Assembly: GCA_030447415.1 (NCBI GenBank)
Contig: JAUJOZ010000017.1
Location: 39,245-103,244 of the forward strand
DNA length: 64,000 nt
DNA from: Thermomicrobiales bacterium
Lineage (GTDB): Bacteria > Chloroflexota > Chloroflexia > Thermomicrobiales > UBA6265
Direction: 5' to 3'
Shown here: positions 10,657 to 20,092 of the stretch, in pieces
Numbering within the stretch: the stretch's first letter is position 1
How the letters are laid out: each line of letters starts with the position of its first letter
The notes under the pieces: model-generated
What the model saw: only the letters and a program-made list of their open reading frames with translations
Database searches by the model: none
What the model was told of the DNA's origin: nothing
Translations under genes and position numbers: made by a program

Positions 10657-11472
10657 GTGGTGGGAGGGCAGACGGCGGACGTTCAGGCGGAAGCGCACGC
10701 CATCGACGCTGGCGCTACCTCCTTGGCGTCGCTGTCCCTGGTCATCCCGGCGTTCAACGAGGCCGCGCGCATCGCCCACACGCTGGACGCCGCGACGGCC
10801 TACCTCGCGGATCAGCCGTATGACAGCGAGCTGATTCTCGTTGACGACGGTGGCACCGATGGCACCGGCGACGTGGCACGCCGGTTTGCCGAACACCATC
10901 CGCGGGCCCGCGTCATCTCCATTCCTCACGGCGGCAAGGCCGCCGCGATCCGAGCCGGGATGCTCGCAGCGTCGAACGACCACCTAGTCTTCTGCGACGC
11001 CGACCTCGCTACCCCGCTGCGCTACCTTGACCACCTCCGAATGATGGTTGAGCAGGGTTGCGACATCGCGATCGGATCCCGGGAGGGAATAGGCGCCCGC
11101 CGGGTTGGCGAGCCGCTCTACCGGCACCTGATGGGGCGCGTCTTCAACGGCCTTGTCCGGCTGTTGGTGCTGCCCGGGATCCAGGACACGCAATGCGGTT
11201 TTAAGCTCTTCCGCCGTGACGCCGCGCTCTCGATCCTTAGCCGAGCGCGCCTCTACGCCGAATCGAGTGTGACCGTGAGCGGCCCGAGGGTCACGGCGTT
11301 CGATGTCGAGCTGCTGGTGATCGCCCGCCGTCTCGGACTCCGCATCTGCTCGGTCCCTGTGGTGTGGACATACGGCGCTCACAGCAAGGTCCATCCGGCG
11401 CGCGACACCTGGCACAATGTGCGCGACGTGCTCCAGGTCCGATTCAATGATTGGCGAGGCTACTACCGGTGA
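10657..11472 (+). CDS. Family 2 glycosyltransferase, dolichyl-phosphate glucosyltransferase-like
   Basis: A 271-residue GT-A fold glycosyltransferase with no membrane segments. SLVIPAFNEAARI opens the nucleotide-sugar domain, LILVDDGGTDGT and VFCDADLATPLRYLDHL hold the acidic metal/nucleotide-binding residues, and DTQCGFKLFRRDAA is characteristic of the polyprenyl/dolichyl-phosphate glucosyl- or mannosyltransferase branch. The probable role is transfer of a sugar to a lipid carrier for cell-envelope glycans, with the substrate unknown. The start was placed at GTG 10657, about a dozen bases after GGGAGG; a further GTG follows immediately. The stop overlaps the metG start in a GTGA junction, so the two are translationally coupled. 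TAGAAT at 10617-10622 could be its -10 element. Confidence 0.85.
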   Translation: MVGGQTADVQAEAHAIDAGATSLASLSLVIPAFNEAARIAHTLDAATAYLADQPYDSELILVDDGGTDGTGDVARRFAEHHPRARVISIPHGGKAAAIRAGMLAASNDHLVFCDADLATPLRYLDHLRMMVEQGCDIAIGSREGIGARRVGEPLYRHLMGRVFNGLVRLLVLPGIQDTQCGFKLFRRDAALSILSRARLYAESSVTVSGPRVTAFDVELLVIARRLGLRICSVPVVWTYGAHSKVHPARDTWHNVRDVLQVRFNDWRGYYR

Positions 11473-13199
11473 CCGCTCCCGACTCGACCACTGCGTCCGA
11501 CCCTGTCCACATCCTGATCGGCGTCGCCTGGCCCTACGCCAGCGGTCCACGGCACCTCGGTCACGTGGCGGGCCCGAACGTGCCAGCCGACATCTTCGCG
11601 CGGTACCACCGGATGGCGGGTAGTCGAGTCCTGATGGTGTCAGGTTCCGACATGCACGGCACGCCCATCCTGCTGAACGCGGAGCGCCACGGGGTGCCAC
11701 CCGCGGAGTTCGCCCACGGTATCCATCGCGGGTTCGTCGAGGTGTTCGACAAGCTCGGCATGTCGTACGACCTCTACACCGAAACGACGACCGCCAACCA
11801 CGCTCGGGTGACACAGGACGTCTTCCTGCGGCTGTTGGATCGGGGCTATCTGTTTCGGGACACAACGCAGGCGATGTACGATCCCCAGGCCGGACGCTTC
11901 CTGCCGGACCGGTACGTTGAGGGCACATGCCCACACTGTGGCTACGCGGACGCCCGCGGTGATCAGTGCGACAACTGCCAACGGACCCTCGACCCCACCG
12001 ACCTGATCAATCCGCGCTCAAAGCTCTCCGGCGCCACGCCGGAGATTCGCGACACGACCCACTTCTTCCTCGACCTGCCAAAGTTCGCCGAGCCACTCCT
12101 GGAGTGGATTGAGGCGAACAAGGATCACTGGCGGCCGAATGTCGCCGCCTTCACGCAGAACTGGATCCGCGAGGGCCTGAAGCCGCGCGCCATCACCCGC
12201 GACATCGACTGGGGCGTCCCGATCCCACTTCCCGGTTTCGAGGACAAGCGGATCTACGTTTGGTTCGATGCGGTGATCGGCTACCTGTCGGCTAGCATTG
12301 ACTGGGCGGAGAGCAACGGCACCCCCGGCGCCTGGAAGGATTGGTGGGAAGTGGCGCCGGACGGGTCGCCGCCCGGGCGCTCCTACTACTTCATCGGCAA
12401 AGACAACATCCCGTTTCATGCCATCATCTGGCCCGCGATGCTGTTGGGCTACGGCGGTCTCGCTCTCCCATACGACGTTCCTGCCAGCGAGTTCCTCACG
12501 CTTGGAGGCGAAAAACTCTCCTCAAGCCGCGCGTACACCGCGCGGCTTCCCTGGCTGCACGAGTTCCTGGCCCTGTTTGACGCGGACCCGCTGCGCTACT
12601 TCCTCACGATCAACGGGCCCGAGAACCGCGACACCGAGTTCTCCTGGAGTGAGTACCAGCGCCGCAACAACGACGAGCTGGTCGCCACCTACGGCAACGC
12701 CGTGCACCGCCTGCTCCGCTTCATCCAAGCCCGTTGCGACGGCGTCGTGCCAGATGGGGGGGCGCTGGAAACCCCGGATCGGAAGATGCTTGCCGCGGCC
12801 GACGGCGCCTTCGACGGCGTTGCCGCGCAGCTCGAGGCGTGCCACTTCCGAGAGGCACTCCGGCTCACCATGGAACTGGCGCATGCCCTCAACCGCTACC
12901 TGGACGATGCGGAGCCGTGGAAGAGGATGAAGGTCGACCCGCAACGCGCCGCGACGGCGCTCTGGGTCGCGCTCCAGGTGGTCAGCGCACTGCGGGTATT
13001 GACCGCGCCGTTCCTGCCCTTCTCCGCCCAGCGCCTCCATGGCTACCTCGGCGACGAGGGCACGGTGGCGTCGCTCGGCTGGCGTCGGCCGGAACTCCCG
13101 GCGCGACGGACGCTGCCGCCACCGGAGCCGCTGTTCCGCAAGCTCGACGACGATGAGATGGAAGAGTTGCTGGCCCGGTTGGAGGCGCCCGACGGCTGA
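11469..13199 (+). CDS. metG: Methionyl-tRNA synthetase
   Basis: A 576-residue class I synthetase that charges tRNA(Met), including the initiator. The HIGH region reads SGPRHLGHVAG, giving HLGH, and the KMSKS region reads GGEKLSSSR. A single zinc knuckle is visible as CPHCGY and CDNCQRT between residues about 155 and 175. KDNIPFHAIIWPAML and WSEYQRRNNDELVATYGN are typical MetG segments. The C-terminal dimerisation/tRNA-binding (Trbp111-like) domain found in longer MetG proteins is absent. The start is GTG 11469, which overlaps the TGA of the glycosyltransferase by four bases. No T-box or other leader is visible, as the gene is coupled to the one upstream. Confidence 0.95.
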   Translation: MTAPDSTTASDPVHILIGVAWPYASGPRHLGHVAGPNVPADIFARYHRMAGSRVLMVSGSDMHGTPILLNAERHGVPPAEFAHGIHRGFVEVFDKLGMSYDLYTETTTANHARVTQDVFLRLLDRGYLFRDTTQAMYDPQAGRFLPDRYVEGTCPHCGYADARGDQCDNCQRTLDPTDLINPRSKLSGATPEIRDTTHFFLDLPKFAEPLLEWIEANKDHWRPNVAAFTQNWIREGLKPRAITRDIDWGVPIPLPGFEDKRIYVWFDAVIGYLSASIDWAESNGTPGAWKDWWEVAPDGSPPGRSYYFIGKDNIPFHAIIWPAMLLGYGGLALPYDVPASEFLTLGGEKLSSSRAYTARLPWLHEFLALFDADPLRYFLTINGPENRDTEFSWSEYQRRNNDELVATYGNAVHRLLRFIQARCDGVVPDGGALETPDRKMLAAADGAFDGVAAQLEACHFREALRLTMELAHALNRYLDDAEPWKRMKVDPQRAATALWVALQVVSALRVLTAPFLPFSAQRLHGYLGDEGTVASLGWRRPELPARRTLPPPEPLFRKLDDDEMEELLARLEAPDG

Positions 13200-13797
13200 G
13201 CGGCTTAACCGGGCCGGGCGAGCCAACGCAACGGCTCGGCTGCCATCTGGACTAGCGCGGTTTGGACAACCAGACTTGCACGATGGGACGCTGCTCGCGT
13301 GCGTGGGACGGTACCGGGAACCGTCGACTAACCGCGTGCCGCGCCCCAAAAGGAAGAACGCGCCGGTCCCGGCAGGCTGCGTCTGCACGACGTTCTCGCC
13401 GTTCCGCGATTGTACAGACGGACACCCACTCTAATACTTGCCACCGTACCGCTTGTTACTCGTTTCTGGACGCCCTTCTTTGGGCTGGGTCGCTTCCAGC
13501 CTACCCGGCCCGCGACCCGGGCGGTGCGGCCCGGGCCGTCACGAGCGCATCACCACGGAGGCAGCGACGCCCCACCACGGCTCGAGGACCGAGCTCCTCC
13601 CCCTCCGCCCCCTTTTGGCGCGTCTATGTGGACACCGACGCTCCCAGCACGCGGGCGTGAGCCGATCTGATGATCTCGGGCCTCATTGAAAGAACCTTCC
13701 AGGGGCGACGCGTTCGCTCCAATCCAGAGCTCGCCATCGGCATTCCATCGTCCTCAGCACGACGATGCCGCGCATGGCCCGGTAAGGAGGAAGACCG
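13200..13797. other. Gene-free region, probable long leader of the response regulator
   Basis: This stretch of nearly 600 bases separates metG from the regulator gene. Short overlapping frames on both strands lack family similarity, convincing start signals or sensible composition. The right part includes pyrimidine-rich sequence and GC palindromes (for example cggcccgggccg near 13530). A credible promoter lies in the middle. I recognise no riboswitch or small RNA family. Confidence 0.4.
13410..13437 (+). promoter_or_regulatory. Candidate sigma-70 promoter for the response regulator
   Basis: TTGTAC (13410-13415) and TAATAC (13432-13437) are separated by 16 bases. If used, it leaves an untranslated leader of roughly 350 bases before the ATG at 13798. 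Confidence 0.45.
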
Positions 13798-14490
13798 ATG
13801 AACCGCGTGCAGGTCCTCGTCGTGGATGACCAGCCGCTGTATCGCCGCGGCATCCGGTCGACCCTAGAGAACGAGAGCGACCTCGTGCTCGTGGGCGAGG
13901 CCGCGGACGGACCGAGCGCGGTCCAACAGGTGGATCTCACCACTCCGGACGTGATCCTGGTCGACGTGAACGCGCCTGGAATGAGCGGCTTGGAAGTGAC
14001 CCGCGTCGTCAAGCGCCGCAATCCGCAAATCGGGGTGATCATCCTCACAGCCCGGGACGACGACGAGCACTTGTTCCACGCCATTCGGGTCGGTGCCGCC
14101 GCCTACGTGACCAAGGATGTCCACGCCGACGAACTGGTCCACCTCATCCGGCGCGTGGCGCGCGGAGAGTACCTGATCAACGAGCACGTCTTGTCCCACC
14201 CGTTCGTTGCTTCCCGGGTGCTCGACCAGTTCCGCGAGCTGTCCCAACTGGACCAGGTCAACGAGAGCGTCTTCTCGCCCCTCACCCCGCGGGAGGCGGA
14301 GATCCTCGACTGCGTCGCCCAGGGCAACAGCAACAAGGAGATCGCCCGTATCCTGGCCATTTCGGACCAGACCGTGAAGAATCACATCACCTCGATCCTG
14401 CGGAAGCTCGCGGTGAATGACCGCACGCAGGCCGTCATTTACGCCCTCCGCCACGGCTGGATCAAGTTCACGGAGGATTCGCCGGTCTAA
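13798..14490 (+). CDS. NarL/FixJ-family response regulator
   Basis: A 230-residue two-domain regulator. The receiver domain has the acidic pair in VLVVDDQPLYRRG, the phospho-acceptor aspartate in DVILVDVNAPGMSG, the Thr of LTARDDD, and Lys in YVTKDVH. The C-terminal LuxR-type helix-turn-helix runs from LTPREAEILDCVAQG through NKEIARILAISDQTVKNHI. An acidic linker of about 30 residues joins the halves. The start ATG follows TAAGGAGGAAGACCG, a strong ribosome-binding site. No sensor kinase is adjacent, so the signal is unknown. The stop is 121 bases from the converging end of mutL. Confidence 0.92.
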   Translation: MNRVQVLVVDDQPLYRRGIRSTLENESDLVLVGEAADGPSAVQQVDLTTPDVILVDVNAPGMSGLEVTRVVKRRNPQIGVIILTARDDDEHLFHAIRVGAAAYVTKDVHADELVHLIRRVARGEYLINEHVLSHPFVASRVLDQFRELSQLDQVNESVFSPLTPREAEILDCVAQGNSNKEIARILAISDQTVKNHITSILRKLAVNDRTQAVIYALRHGWIKFTEDSPV

Positions 14491-14611
14491 CGAGGCGACA
14501 GGCGGCGTACCGAGGCAACGGCCATGCCGAGGCATGCCGTCGCCGCCGGTCTGGAGTGGTCCCGCTGAATCCAAATCGTCGGTTGCAGGCGACCGGTGCC
14601 GATACGGACGG

Positions 14612-16345
14612 CTATCGCCGGGAGAACTGGCGCTCGAGATCCGCCTGGGTCATGTGCAGCATCGTCGGGCGGCCATGCCCGCATGCGCGCGGCTGCGCGG
14701 ACCGCTCCAGCTGAGCCACCAACTCGCGCATTTCGGGCAGCGACAGGGCCTGCCCGGCCCTGATTGAGGTATGGCACGCGGTGCTGATCGCCACGGCGTC
14801 CAGCCACGAGTCGCCCACGCCACCTTCCGCCAACTCATGGAGGATCAACCGCACTCGCTCGGCGATATCGACGTTTCGCATGATCGCCGGCACCGCGCGC
14901 ACCGCGACTGCCCCGTCGGCGAACGGCTCGATCTCGAACCCAATGCGGCGCAGCTCGTCGACCGACCGCTCGAATGCGGTCAGTTCCTCGGGTGCCAGAT
15001 CGATGACCAACGGGTCAAGGAGCGGTTGGCGGTCGACCGCCTGCCCGCTCAGCTCCGCCAGAATCTTCTCGTAGAGCACGCGCTCGTGGGCGGCATGCTG
15101 GTCGATTAGGTACATCCCCTCCGGACCTTCAGCGATGATGTACGTGCCACCGACCTGCCCCAACACCCGGAGGATTGGAACTCCTGACGGGTGGGCAGGC
15201 ACAGAACGTTCCTCTGTGCCGGTCTCGTCCGACTCCGCTCGCCCGTTCCTCCCCTCGTCTCGTGCCGCCGCCGGCAGCGGCACCGACCGCGGCTCCGAGG
15301 CAGGCGGCACCGGCTCAAAACGAATCCTGGGCAGCACGTCCTGAGAAGCGCGGGCCAACGCGGCATGGGCCGCTCGCTGGACGGCCCGGCAGACCGCGCG
15401 CTCGTCGACGAATTTCACCTCGGCTTTGGTCGGGTGAACGTTGACGTCAACCGCGGCCGGATCGAGCCGGACATGCACTAACGCCACAGGGTGCCGACCG
15501 ACCAGCAATAGGCTGTGATACGCCTCTTCCAGCGCGAATGCGAGCGCCCGGTTCTGGATCCAGCGCCCATTGACGAAGAAGACGAGGCCCTGGCGATGCG
15601 ACCGGGTCAGCGACGGCGCGCCGACCCAGCCTTCAACCTCCACACTCGGCACCGCGGCCGATGCCTCCAGCGGTGCCAGCGCCAAAACGGCTTGACCGGT
15701 CTCAGCGCCGAATGCCCCGACCGCCGCCGCCAGCACATCCCCCGATCCGTCGGTCCCGAAAACGCGACGGCCATCGACCATGAAGTCAATCTGAACGGAT
15801 GGGTAGGCAGCGGCGTAGGCGGCCACCGCGCGGTGGATGTAGGCCGCCTCCGTCGACAGTTGCCGCAGGAACTTGCGGCGCGCCGGCACGTTTGCGAAGA
15901 GGTCCCGCACCGTGACGGTCGTGCCCGGGGGCGCGGCCACCCGGCCGAGAGCTTTCGCTTCGCCGAAGTCGACGACAAGCTCCGCCGCGGCACGGCTTTC
16001 GGCGGGCCGGGAGCGGATGGTGAGGGCCGAAACCGCCGCTATGCTCGGCAACGCCTCGCCGCGAAACCCGAGCGTCGCCAGCCGGTCAAGATCCTCGAAG
16101 CGAGACAGTTTCGAGGTCGCGTGCCGCTGCACGGCCAGCGGGAGCTCCTCGGCCGCGATGCCGGAGCCGTCATCGCTGACCTCGATCAGGTCGCAGCCGC
16201 CGCCGCGAACCGCGATCGAAACCTTAGTGGCGCCCGCGTCGAGCGCATTCTCGAGCAGCTCCTTGACGACCGACGCCGGCCGCTCGACCACCTCTCCGGC
16301 GGCGATCTTGCCAATCGTGTCGCTGGTCAGGAGCCGGACCGCCAT
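14612..16345 (-). CDS. mutL: DNA mismatch repair protein MutL
   Basis: A 577-residue MutL. The GHKL ATPase domain shows IAAGEVVERPASVVKELLENALDAGA, here cited as IAAGEV and ELLENALDAGA, then DDGSGI, RHATSKL and TLGFRGEALPSI. The C-terminal dimerisation domain holds DQHAAHERVLYE, matching the DQHA(x)2E(x)4E metal-dependent endonuclease motif, so this MutL probably nicks DNA as in bacteria lacking MutH. The linker (residues about 340-410) is low-complexity. I chose ATG 16345 because residues after it align with the family start; the frame stays open upstream. mutS is not in the window. It lies 77 bases downstream of the glycosylase gene on the same strand, forming a valS-mpg-mutL run. Confidence 0.94.
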   Translation of the reverse strand: MAVRLLTSDTIGKIAAGEVVERPASVVKELLENALDAGATKVSIAVRGGGCDLIEVSDDGSGIAAEELPLAVQRHATSKLSRFEDLDRLATLGFRGEALPSIAAVSALTIRSRPAESRAAAELVVDFGEAKALGRVAAPPGTTVTVRDLFANVPARRKFLRQLSTEAAYIHRAVAAYAAAYPSVQIDFMVDGRRVFGTDGSGDVLAAAVGAFGAETGQAVLALAPLEASAAVPSVEVEGWVGAPSLTRSHRQGLVFFVNGRWIQNRALAFALEEAYHSLLLVGRHPVALVHVRLDPAAVDVNVHPTKAEVKFVDERAVCRAVQRAAHAALARASQDVLPRIRFEPVPPASEPRSVPLPAAARDEGRNGRAESDETGTEERSVPAHPSGVPILRVLGQVGGTYIIAEGPEGMYLIDQHAAHERVLYEKILAELSGQAVDRQPLLDPLVIDLAPEELTAFERSVDELRRIGFEIEPFADGAVAVRAVPAIMRNVDIAERVRLILHELAEGGVGDSWLDAVAISTACHTSIRAGQALSLPEMRELVAQLERSAQPRACGHGRPTMLHMTQADLERQFSRR

Positions 16346-16422
16346 GCGCTGATCACCGAACGCCGCTGGTGACGATGGAGGAAATGAGCGGGATGCCATC
16401 GTAGCACAGCCGGCCGCAGCGC

Positions 16423-17031
16423 CTACGGCACCAACGTTTCGCCACGTCGGTGCGCCGACACGAACGGGTTCTCCGTCTCGAAAAAGCGCCACGGGTGCTC
16501 GAGGCCGCGGGTAATCCCTACCCGGCTTCCCGCCGCCACCTCAGCAGGCGACACCCCGGTCTCGATCCAGAAACGGGGATCGACGGTGAGATCGCGGCCG
16601 TGGTCGTCGAGCGTGACGCCAAGCGCCTCACACAACCGTCCCGGGCCAGAGCAAAGCAGCCGCCGAGCGGTCACCCCCCGCCGTATTTGCATGAGCTCGG
16701 TGCCCTCCACCGGTTCCAGAGCTCGGATCAGCACCGCGGCCGCGACGCCCTCCGGCTCGCAGACAACGTTGAACATCGCGTGCAGCCCGTACGACCGGTA
16801 CATGTAGGCGACGCCCGGCGGCCCCCACATTGCGGCAACGCGACCGCGGCGAAGGCGGGCAGCATGGGATGCCGGATCGGCGGGTCCGAGGTAGGCCTCG
16901 GTCTCGACGATCCGCCCGCTGGCCCGGCACTCGGGCAAATGGAAGACGAGCACACAGCCAAGAAGTCCGCGCGCCACGACCAGCGCCGGTCGTTCGTAAA
17001 ACGAACGCTCCAATCGGTCGCCGCTACCCAC
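16423..17031 (-). CDS. 3-methyladenine DNA glycosylase (AAG/MPG family)
   Basis: A 202-residue AAG-type glycosylase that excises alkylated purines (3-methyladenine, hypoxanthine). Typical segments are SFYERPALVVARGLLG, RIVETEAYLGPADPASHA with the catalytic Glu in the ETEAY group, YMYRSYGLHAMFNVV, AAAVLIRALEP, and GPGRLCEALGV. Length matches the family. The start is GTG 17031, inside the last codons of valS, giving an 8-base overlap and implying translational coupling. mutL follows on the same strand, so alkylation repair and mismatch repair genes may share a transcript with the synthetase. Confidence 0.93.
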   Translation of the reverse strand: MGSGDRLERSFYERPALVVARGLLGCVLVFHLPECRASGRIVETEAYLGPADPASHAARLRRGRVAAMWGPPGVAYMYRSYGLHAMFNVVCEPEGVAAAVLIRALEPVEGTELMQIRRGVTARRLLCSGPGRLCEALGVTLDDHGRDLTVDPRFWIETGVSPAEVAAGSRVGITRGLEHPWRFFETENPFVSAHRRGETLVP

Positions 17032-19723
17032 CCAGGGCTGCCAACCGCCGCCGCAGCACGTCGGCTTGCTCCGCCGCGGTGGTTAGCCGCTTCCGCTGCA
17101 GCTCCACCACGTGCGGCGGCGCCTTGGCGAGAAACGCCTCGTTCGCCAACTGCTTTTCCGCCCGGCCTCGCTCCGCCTCGGCGTCGGCGAGCTCCCGTGC
17201 CAGCCGCTCCCGCTCTGCCGCCACGTCCACCATTCCCGCCAGCGGCAGCACCGCGACCACGTCGCCGGCCACCGCCGTCAATGCCTGCTCCGCCGCCTCC
17301 GGCTCGCCGCCACCAATCGCGAGTTGCTCATCGGCGACGCGAGCCAGAAAGCACAACTCCCGCCGCGCCGCCTCGAACGCGCCAACGCGGCCAGCCGCGT
17401 AGACCCGGGCCCCGATCCATCGCCCCGGCTCAACGCTCGCCTCCGCTCGGGCATTGCGGATTGCCTGGACGACGGCGATGACCGCGCCGAAGTCGTTCTC
17501 CACCTGCTCGTCCCGGACCCCGGCCACCGGCCAGGGGGCCACCATCACGCTCTCCCCAACGTGGGGCAGCTCTTGCCAGATCGCCTCGGTCAGGAATGGC
17601 ATGTACGGGTGAAGCAGACGGGCGCTGCGTTCGAGGACATAGGCCAGCGTCTGCGCCACGGCGCGCCGCTCCTCGGGCGTGCCCCGCAGGCGCACTTTGG
17701 ACGCTTCAATGAACCAGTCGCACAGCTCCGACCAGACGAACTCCCGTAGCTGCCGTCCAGCCTCGCCATAGAGATGATTGCCCATCAGTTGAGTCGTATC
17801 CGCGATCACCGCGTCGAGCCGACTCAGAATCCAACGATCCGCCAGCGCCAGTTCGCCACCGGGCCGGGCCGGTCCCTCGCCGTCCAGCTCGATCGGCGTC
17901 TCGGCGATGGGGCGAAGTGCGAAGCGAGTCGCGTTCCACAGCTTGTTGGCGAAGTTTCGTCCGTCCTCCACCCGCTGCAGGCTCAGCTTCATGGGGTTTC
18001 CCGGCGATCCCTGGGTTGCGAGCGTGAAGCGGAGCGCGTCGGCGCCATACTCGGCGCTGATCTCCGTCGGATCGAGCACGTTCCCCTTCGTCTTGCTCAT
18101 GCGGGCGCCCTCAGCATCGAGCACCGTGCCGTGCAAATAGACGGTATGGAAGGGCACGTCTCCAATGATCTCGATCCCGAAGAACACCATCCGCGCCACC
18201 CAGAAGAAGATGATGTCGGGACCAGTCTCCATCACGCTGGACGGGTAGAAGCGCTGCAGGTCGTCTGCATCGTCCGGCCAGCCGAGCGTCGAGAACGGCC
18301 AGAGGCCGGAGCTGAACCAGGTGTCGAGGACATCCTCGTCCTGAACCACCGGTCCGCCGCACTGAGGGCATGACGTGAGCGTCTCCTCCTCCGTGACTGT
18401 CACGGTGCCGCACCCCTGGCAGTACCAAACGGGGATGCGGTGGCCCCACCAGAGTTGGCGGGAGACGCACCAATCGTGGACGTTCTCCAGCCAGTTAAGG
18501 TAGACACCTTTGAACCCGTCCGGGACGAACGTCAGTCGACCGTCCCTGGCCGCCTCGATGGCCGGCGCCGCCAGCGGCGCCATGCGCACGAACCACTGCT
18601 TGCTAATCAGCGGCTCGACGACCGTGTCACACCGCTGGCAATGCCCGACCGCATGCGTGTGCGGCTCGGTCCGCTCCAGCAAGCCATCCGCTTGCAGCCG
18701 CTCGACCACGCCCTGCCGCGCCTCGGCGATGGTCATCCCCGCGAACGGCCCAGCCTCCGAGTTCATGGTTCCGTCGAAGTTCATCACGGTCACGAACGGC
18801 AGCTGATGACGCCGCCCAATCTCGAAGTCGTTGGGGTCATGCGCCGGCGTAACCTTCACCGCGCCGGACCCGAACGCTGGATCGACGGCCTCGTCCACCA
18901 CGATCGGGATCAACCGGCGCACGATCGGCAGACGAACACGCTTTCCAACTAGATCGCGATACCGTTGGTCATCGGGGTGGACGGCCACACCAGTGTCGCC
19001 CAGCATCGTCTCCGGCCGCGTCGTCGCGACGGTGATGCGCTCTCCCACGTCGCTCCCGTCCAGCGGGTACGCCACGTGCCATAGGAATGACGCCTCGTCC
19101 CGGTGCAGCACTTCCAGATCAGAGAGCGCGGTGTTGCAGCGCGGGCACCAGGAGATGAGTCGCTCCCCGCGGTAAATGAGCCCCTTATCGTGGAGGTGCT
19201 TGAAGACCTTGCGCACGGCGCGGGACGGCCCAGGATCCATCGTGAAGACGAACCGCGACCAGTCGCACGACGCGCCTAGCAGCTTGAGCTGCTCGCGGAT
19301 CCGTCCCCGGTAGCGGTTCATGAAGTCCCAGACCCGTTCCAGGAACTTCTCGCGTCCGAGGTCATGGCGCGTCAGCCCCTCGCGCGCCAGCTCCTTCTCG
19401 ACGACCCACTGACCCGCGATCCCGGCATGGTCGGCACCGGGTAGCCAGAGCGTCGGGTCGCCCAGCATTCGGTGCCAACGAATCATGATGTCTTCGATCG
19501 TGATGAACATGGCGTGGCCGATGTGCAGCTCGCCCGTCACGTTCGGTGGCGGCATGACGATCACGAACGGCTCGCGATCGCCGGGCCCGCGGGGCGCGAA
19601 GTAGCCCGCCGCATCCCACCGGTCGTAGACACCCGCCTCCACCGCGCGAGGGTCATAGGCCTTCGTCAGCCCGCCAGTCAACTCGTCAACTGTCCCGCTC
19701 CGCTCCGCCACAGCATCGGCCAT
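17024..19723 (-). CDS. valS: Valyl-tRNA synthetase
   Basis: An 899-residue class I synthetase with editing domain. Landmarks are PPPNVTGELHIGHA (HIGH box), a CP1 editing region around ITVATTRPETMLGDTG and AVKVTPAHDPNDF, ENVHDWCVSRQLWWGHRIP, DVLDTWFSSGLWPF, and the KMSKS variant ARMSKTKGN. CPRCN and CPQCGG pairs could bind zinc. The C-terminal coiled coil of roughly 70 residues rich in Arg/Glu/Ala is present (ERERLARELADAEAERGR region). The start ATG 19723 follows TTAGAGGAGTCACTGCG. A T-box leader with Val specifier lies directly upstream, so expression should rise when tRNA(Val) is uncharged. Its 3' end overlaps the glycosylase gene. Confidence 0.97.
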   Translation of the reverse strand: MADAVAERSGTVDELTGGLTKAYDPRAVEAGVYDRWDAAGYFAPRGPGDREPFVIVMPPPNVTGELHIGHAMFITIEDIMIRWHRMLGDPTLWLPGADHAGIAGQWVVEKELAREGLTRHDLGREKFLERVWDFMNRYRGRIREQLKLLGASCDWSRFVFTMDPGPSRAVRKVFKHLHDKGLIYRGERLISWCPRCNTALSDLEVLHRDEASFLWHVAYPLDGSDVGERITVATTRPETMLGDTGVAVHPDDQRYRDLVGKRVRLPIVRRLIPIVVDEAVDPAFGSGAVKVTPAHDPNDFEIGRRHQLPFVTVMNFDGTMNSEAGPFAGMTIAEARQGVVERLQADGLLERTEPHTHAVGHCQRCDTVVEPLISKQWFVRMAPLAAPAIEAARDGRLTFVPDGFKGVYLNWLENVHDWCVSRQLWWGHRIPVWYCQGCGTVTVTEEETLTSCPQCGGPVVQDEDVLDTWFSSGLWPFSTLGWPDDADDLQRFYPSSVMETGPDIIFFWVARMVFFGIEIIGDVPFHTVYLHGTVLDAEGARMSKTKGNVLDPTEISAEYGADALRFTLATQGSPGNPMKLSLQRVEDGRNFANKLWNATRFALRPIAETPIELDGEGPARPGGELALADRWILSRLDAVIADTTQLMGNHLYGEAGRQLREFVWSELCDWFIEASKVRLRGTPEERRAVAQTLAYVLERSARLLHPYMPFLTEAIWQELPHVGESVMVAPWPVAGVRDEQVENDFGAVIAVVQAIRNARAEASVEPGRWIGARVYAAGRVGAFEAARRELCFLARVADEQLAIGGGEPEAAEQALTAVAGDVVAVLPLAGMVDVAAERERLARELADAEAERGRAEKQLANEAFLAKAPPHVVELQRKRLTTAAEQADVLRRRLAALGG

Positions 19724-20055
19724 CGCAGTGACTCCTCTAAGAGCCGGGGGGAGGTCCCTTCGGTTCGCCGCCGGCCGCCCGCAACAAAAAAGCCCGCCCT
19801 CTCGCGCGCACTGCGCAAGGACGGGTTTCCCCGCGGTACCACCCTGCTTCGACGGCCGCCCGGCCGCCGCTCTCGTGCGCGTTATCGGGCGCTCCCGGGC
19901 GAGGCTAGCGCGGCTCGGCAGAGCCGCTCCTTCACCCCACCGCCTCACGGGCGTCTTCGGCGACCGGTCTGCCGGACGAGGCTCTCAATCCCTGGCCCCG
20001 CTCCCTGTCGGCTTCGGTCTCGCCTACTCCTCCCGGTCGCCGGCTCGGCGATCTC
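19724..20055 (-). promoter_or_regulatory. T-box riboswitch leader of valS
   Basis: On the minus strand the conserved T-box sequence AGGGTGGTACCGCGG occupies 19831-19845, just before an intrinsic terminator. A perfect 9-bp helix (19959-19967 with 20033-20041) closes Stem I. Next to an internal AGGC/GCCT helix, the 3' side of the presumed specifier loop reads CGTCCGG, which places a GUC valine codon at 19975-19977. This matches the downstream valS gene. Uncharged tRNA(Val) would pair with specifier and T-box bulge and favour the antiterminator. The exact Stem I and II/III folding was judged by eye. Confidence 0.88.
19786..19826 (-). terminator. T-box intrinsic terminator upstream of valS
   Basis: Reading leftward, CCCGTCCT pairs with AGGGCGGG (one G-U), with an inner TGCGC/GCGCG helix, followed by six T (19791-19786). 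It lies between the T-box motif and the valS start, as expected for transcription control. Confidence 0.85.
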
Positions 20056-20062
20056 GGCTCGG

Positions 20063-20092
20063 ATTCTCACACCCTGCCCGTTCTTCTGTCAA
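20063..20092 (-). promoter_or_regulatory. Promoter of the valS T-box transcript
   Basis: A perfect TTGACA (20092-20087, minus strand) is followed after 18 bases by GAGAAT (20068-20063). Initiation a few bases downstream would begin the T-box leader just before Stem I. Confidence 0.65.

Noticed and set aside
12298..12930. 210-codon plus-strand frame inside metG
   Set aside because: It overlaps the metG coding sequence completely and is Ser/Arg/Thr-rich without family similarity.
13262..13689. Overlapping plus-strand ORFs of 80-130 codons between metG and the regulator
   Set aside because: All are Pro/Arg/Ser-rich, none has a good start site or family match, and they overlap each other in three frames.
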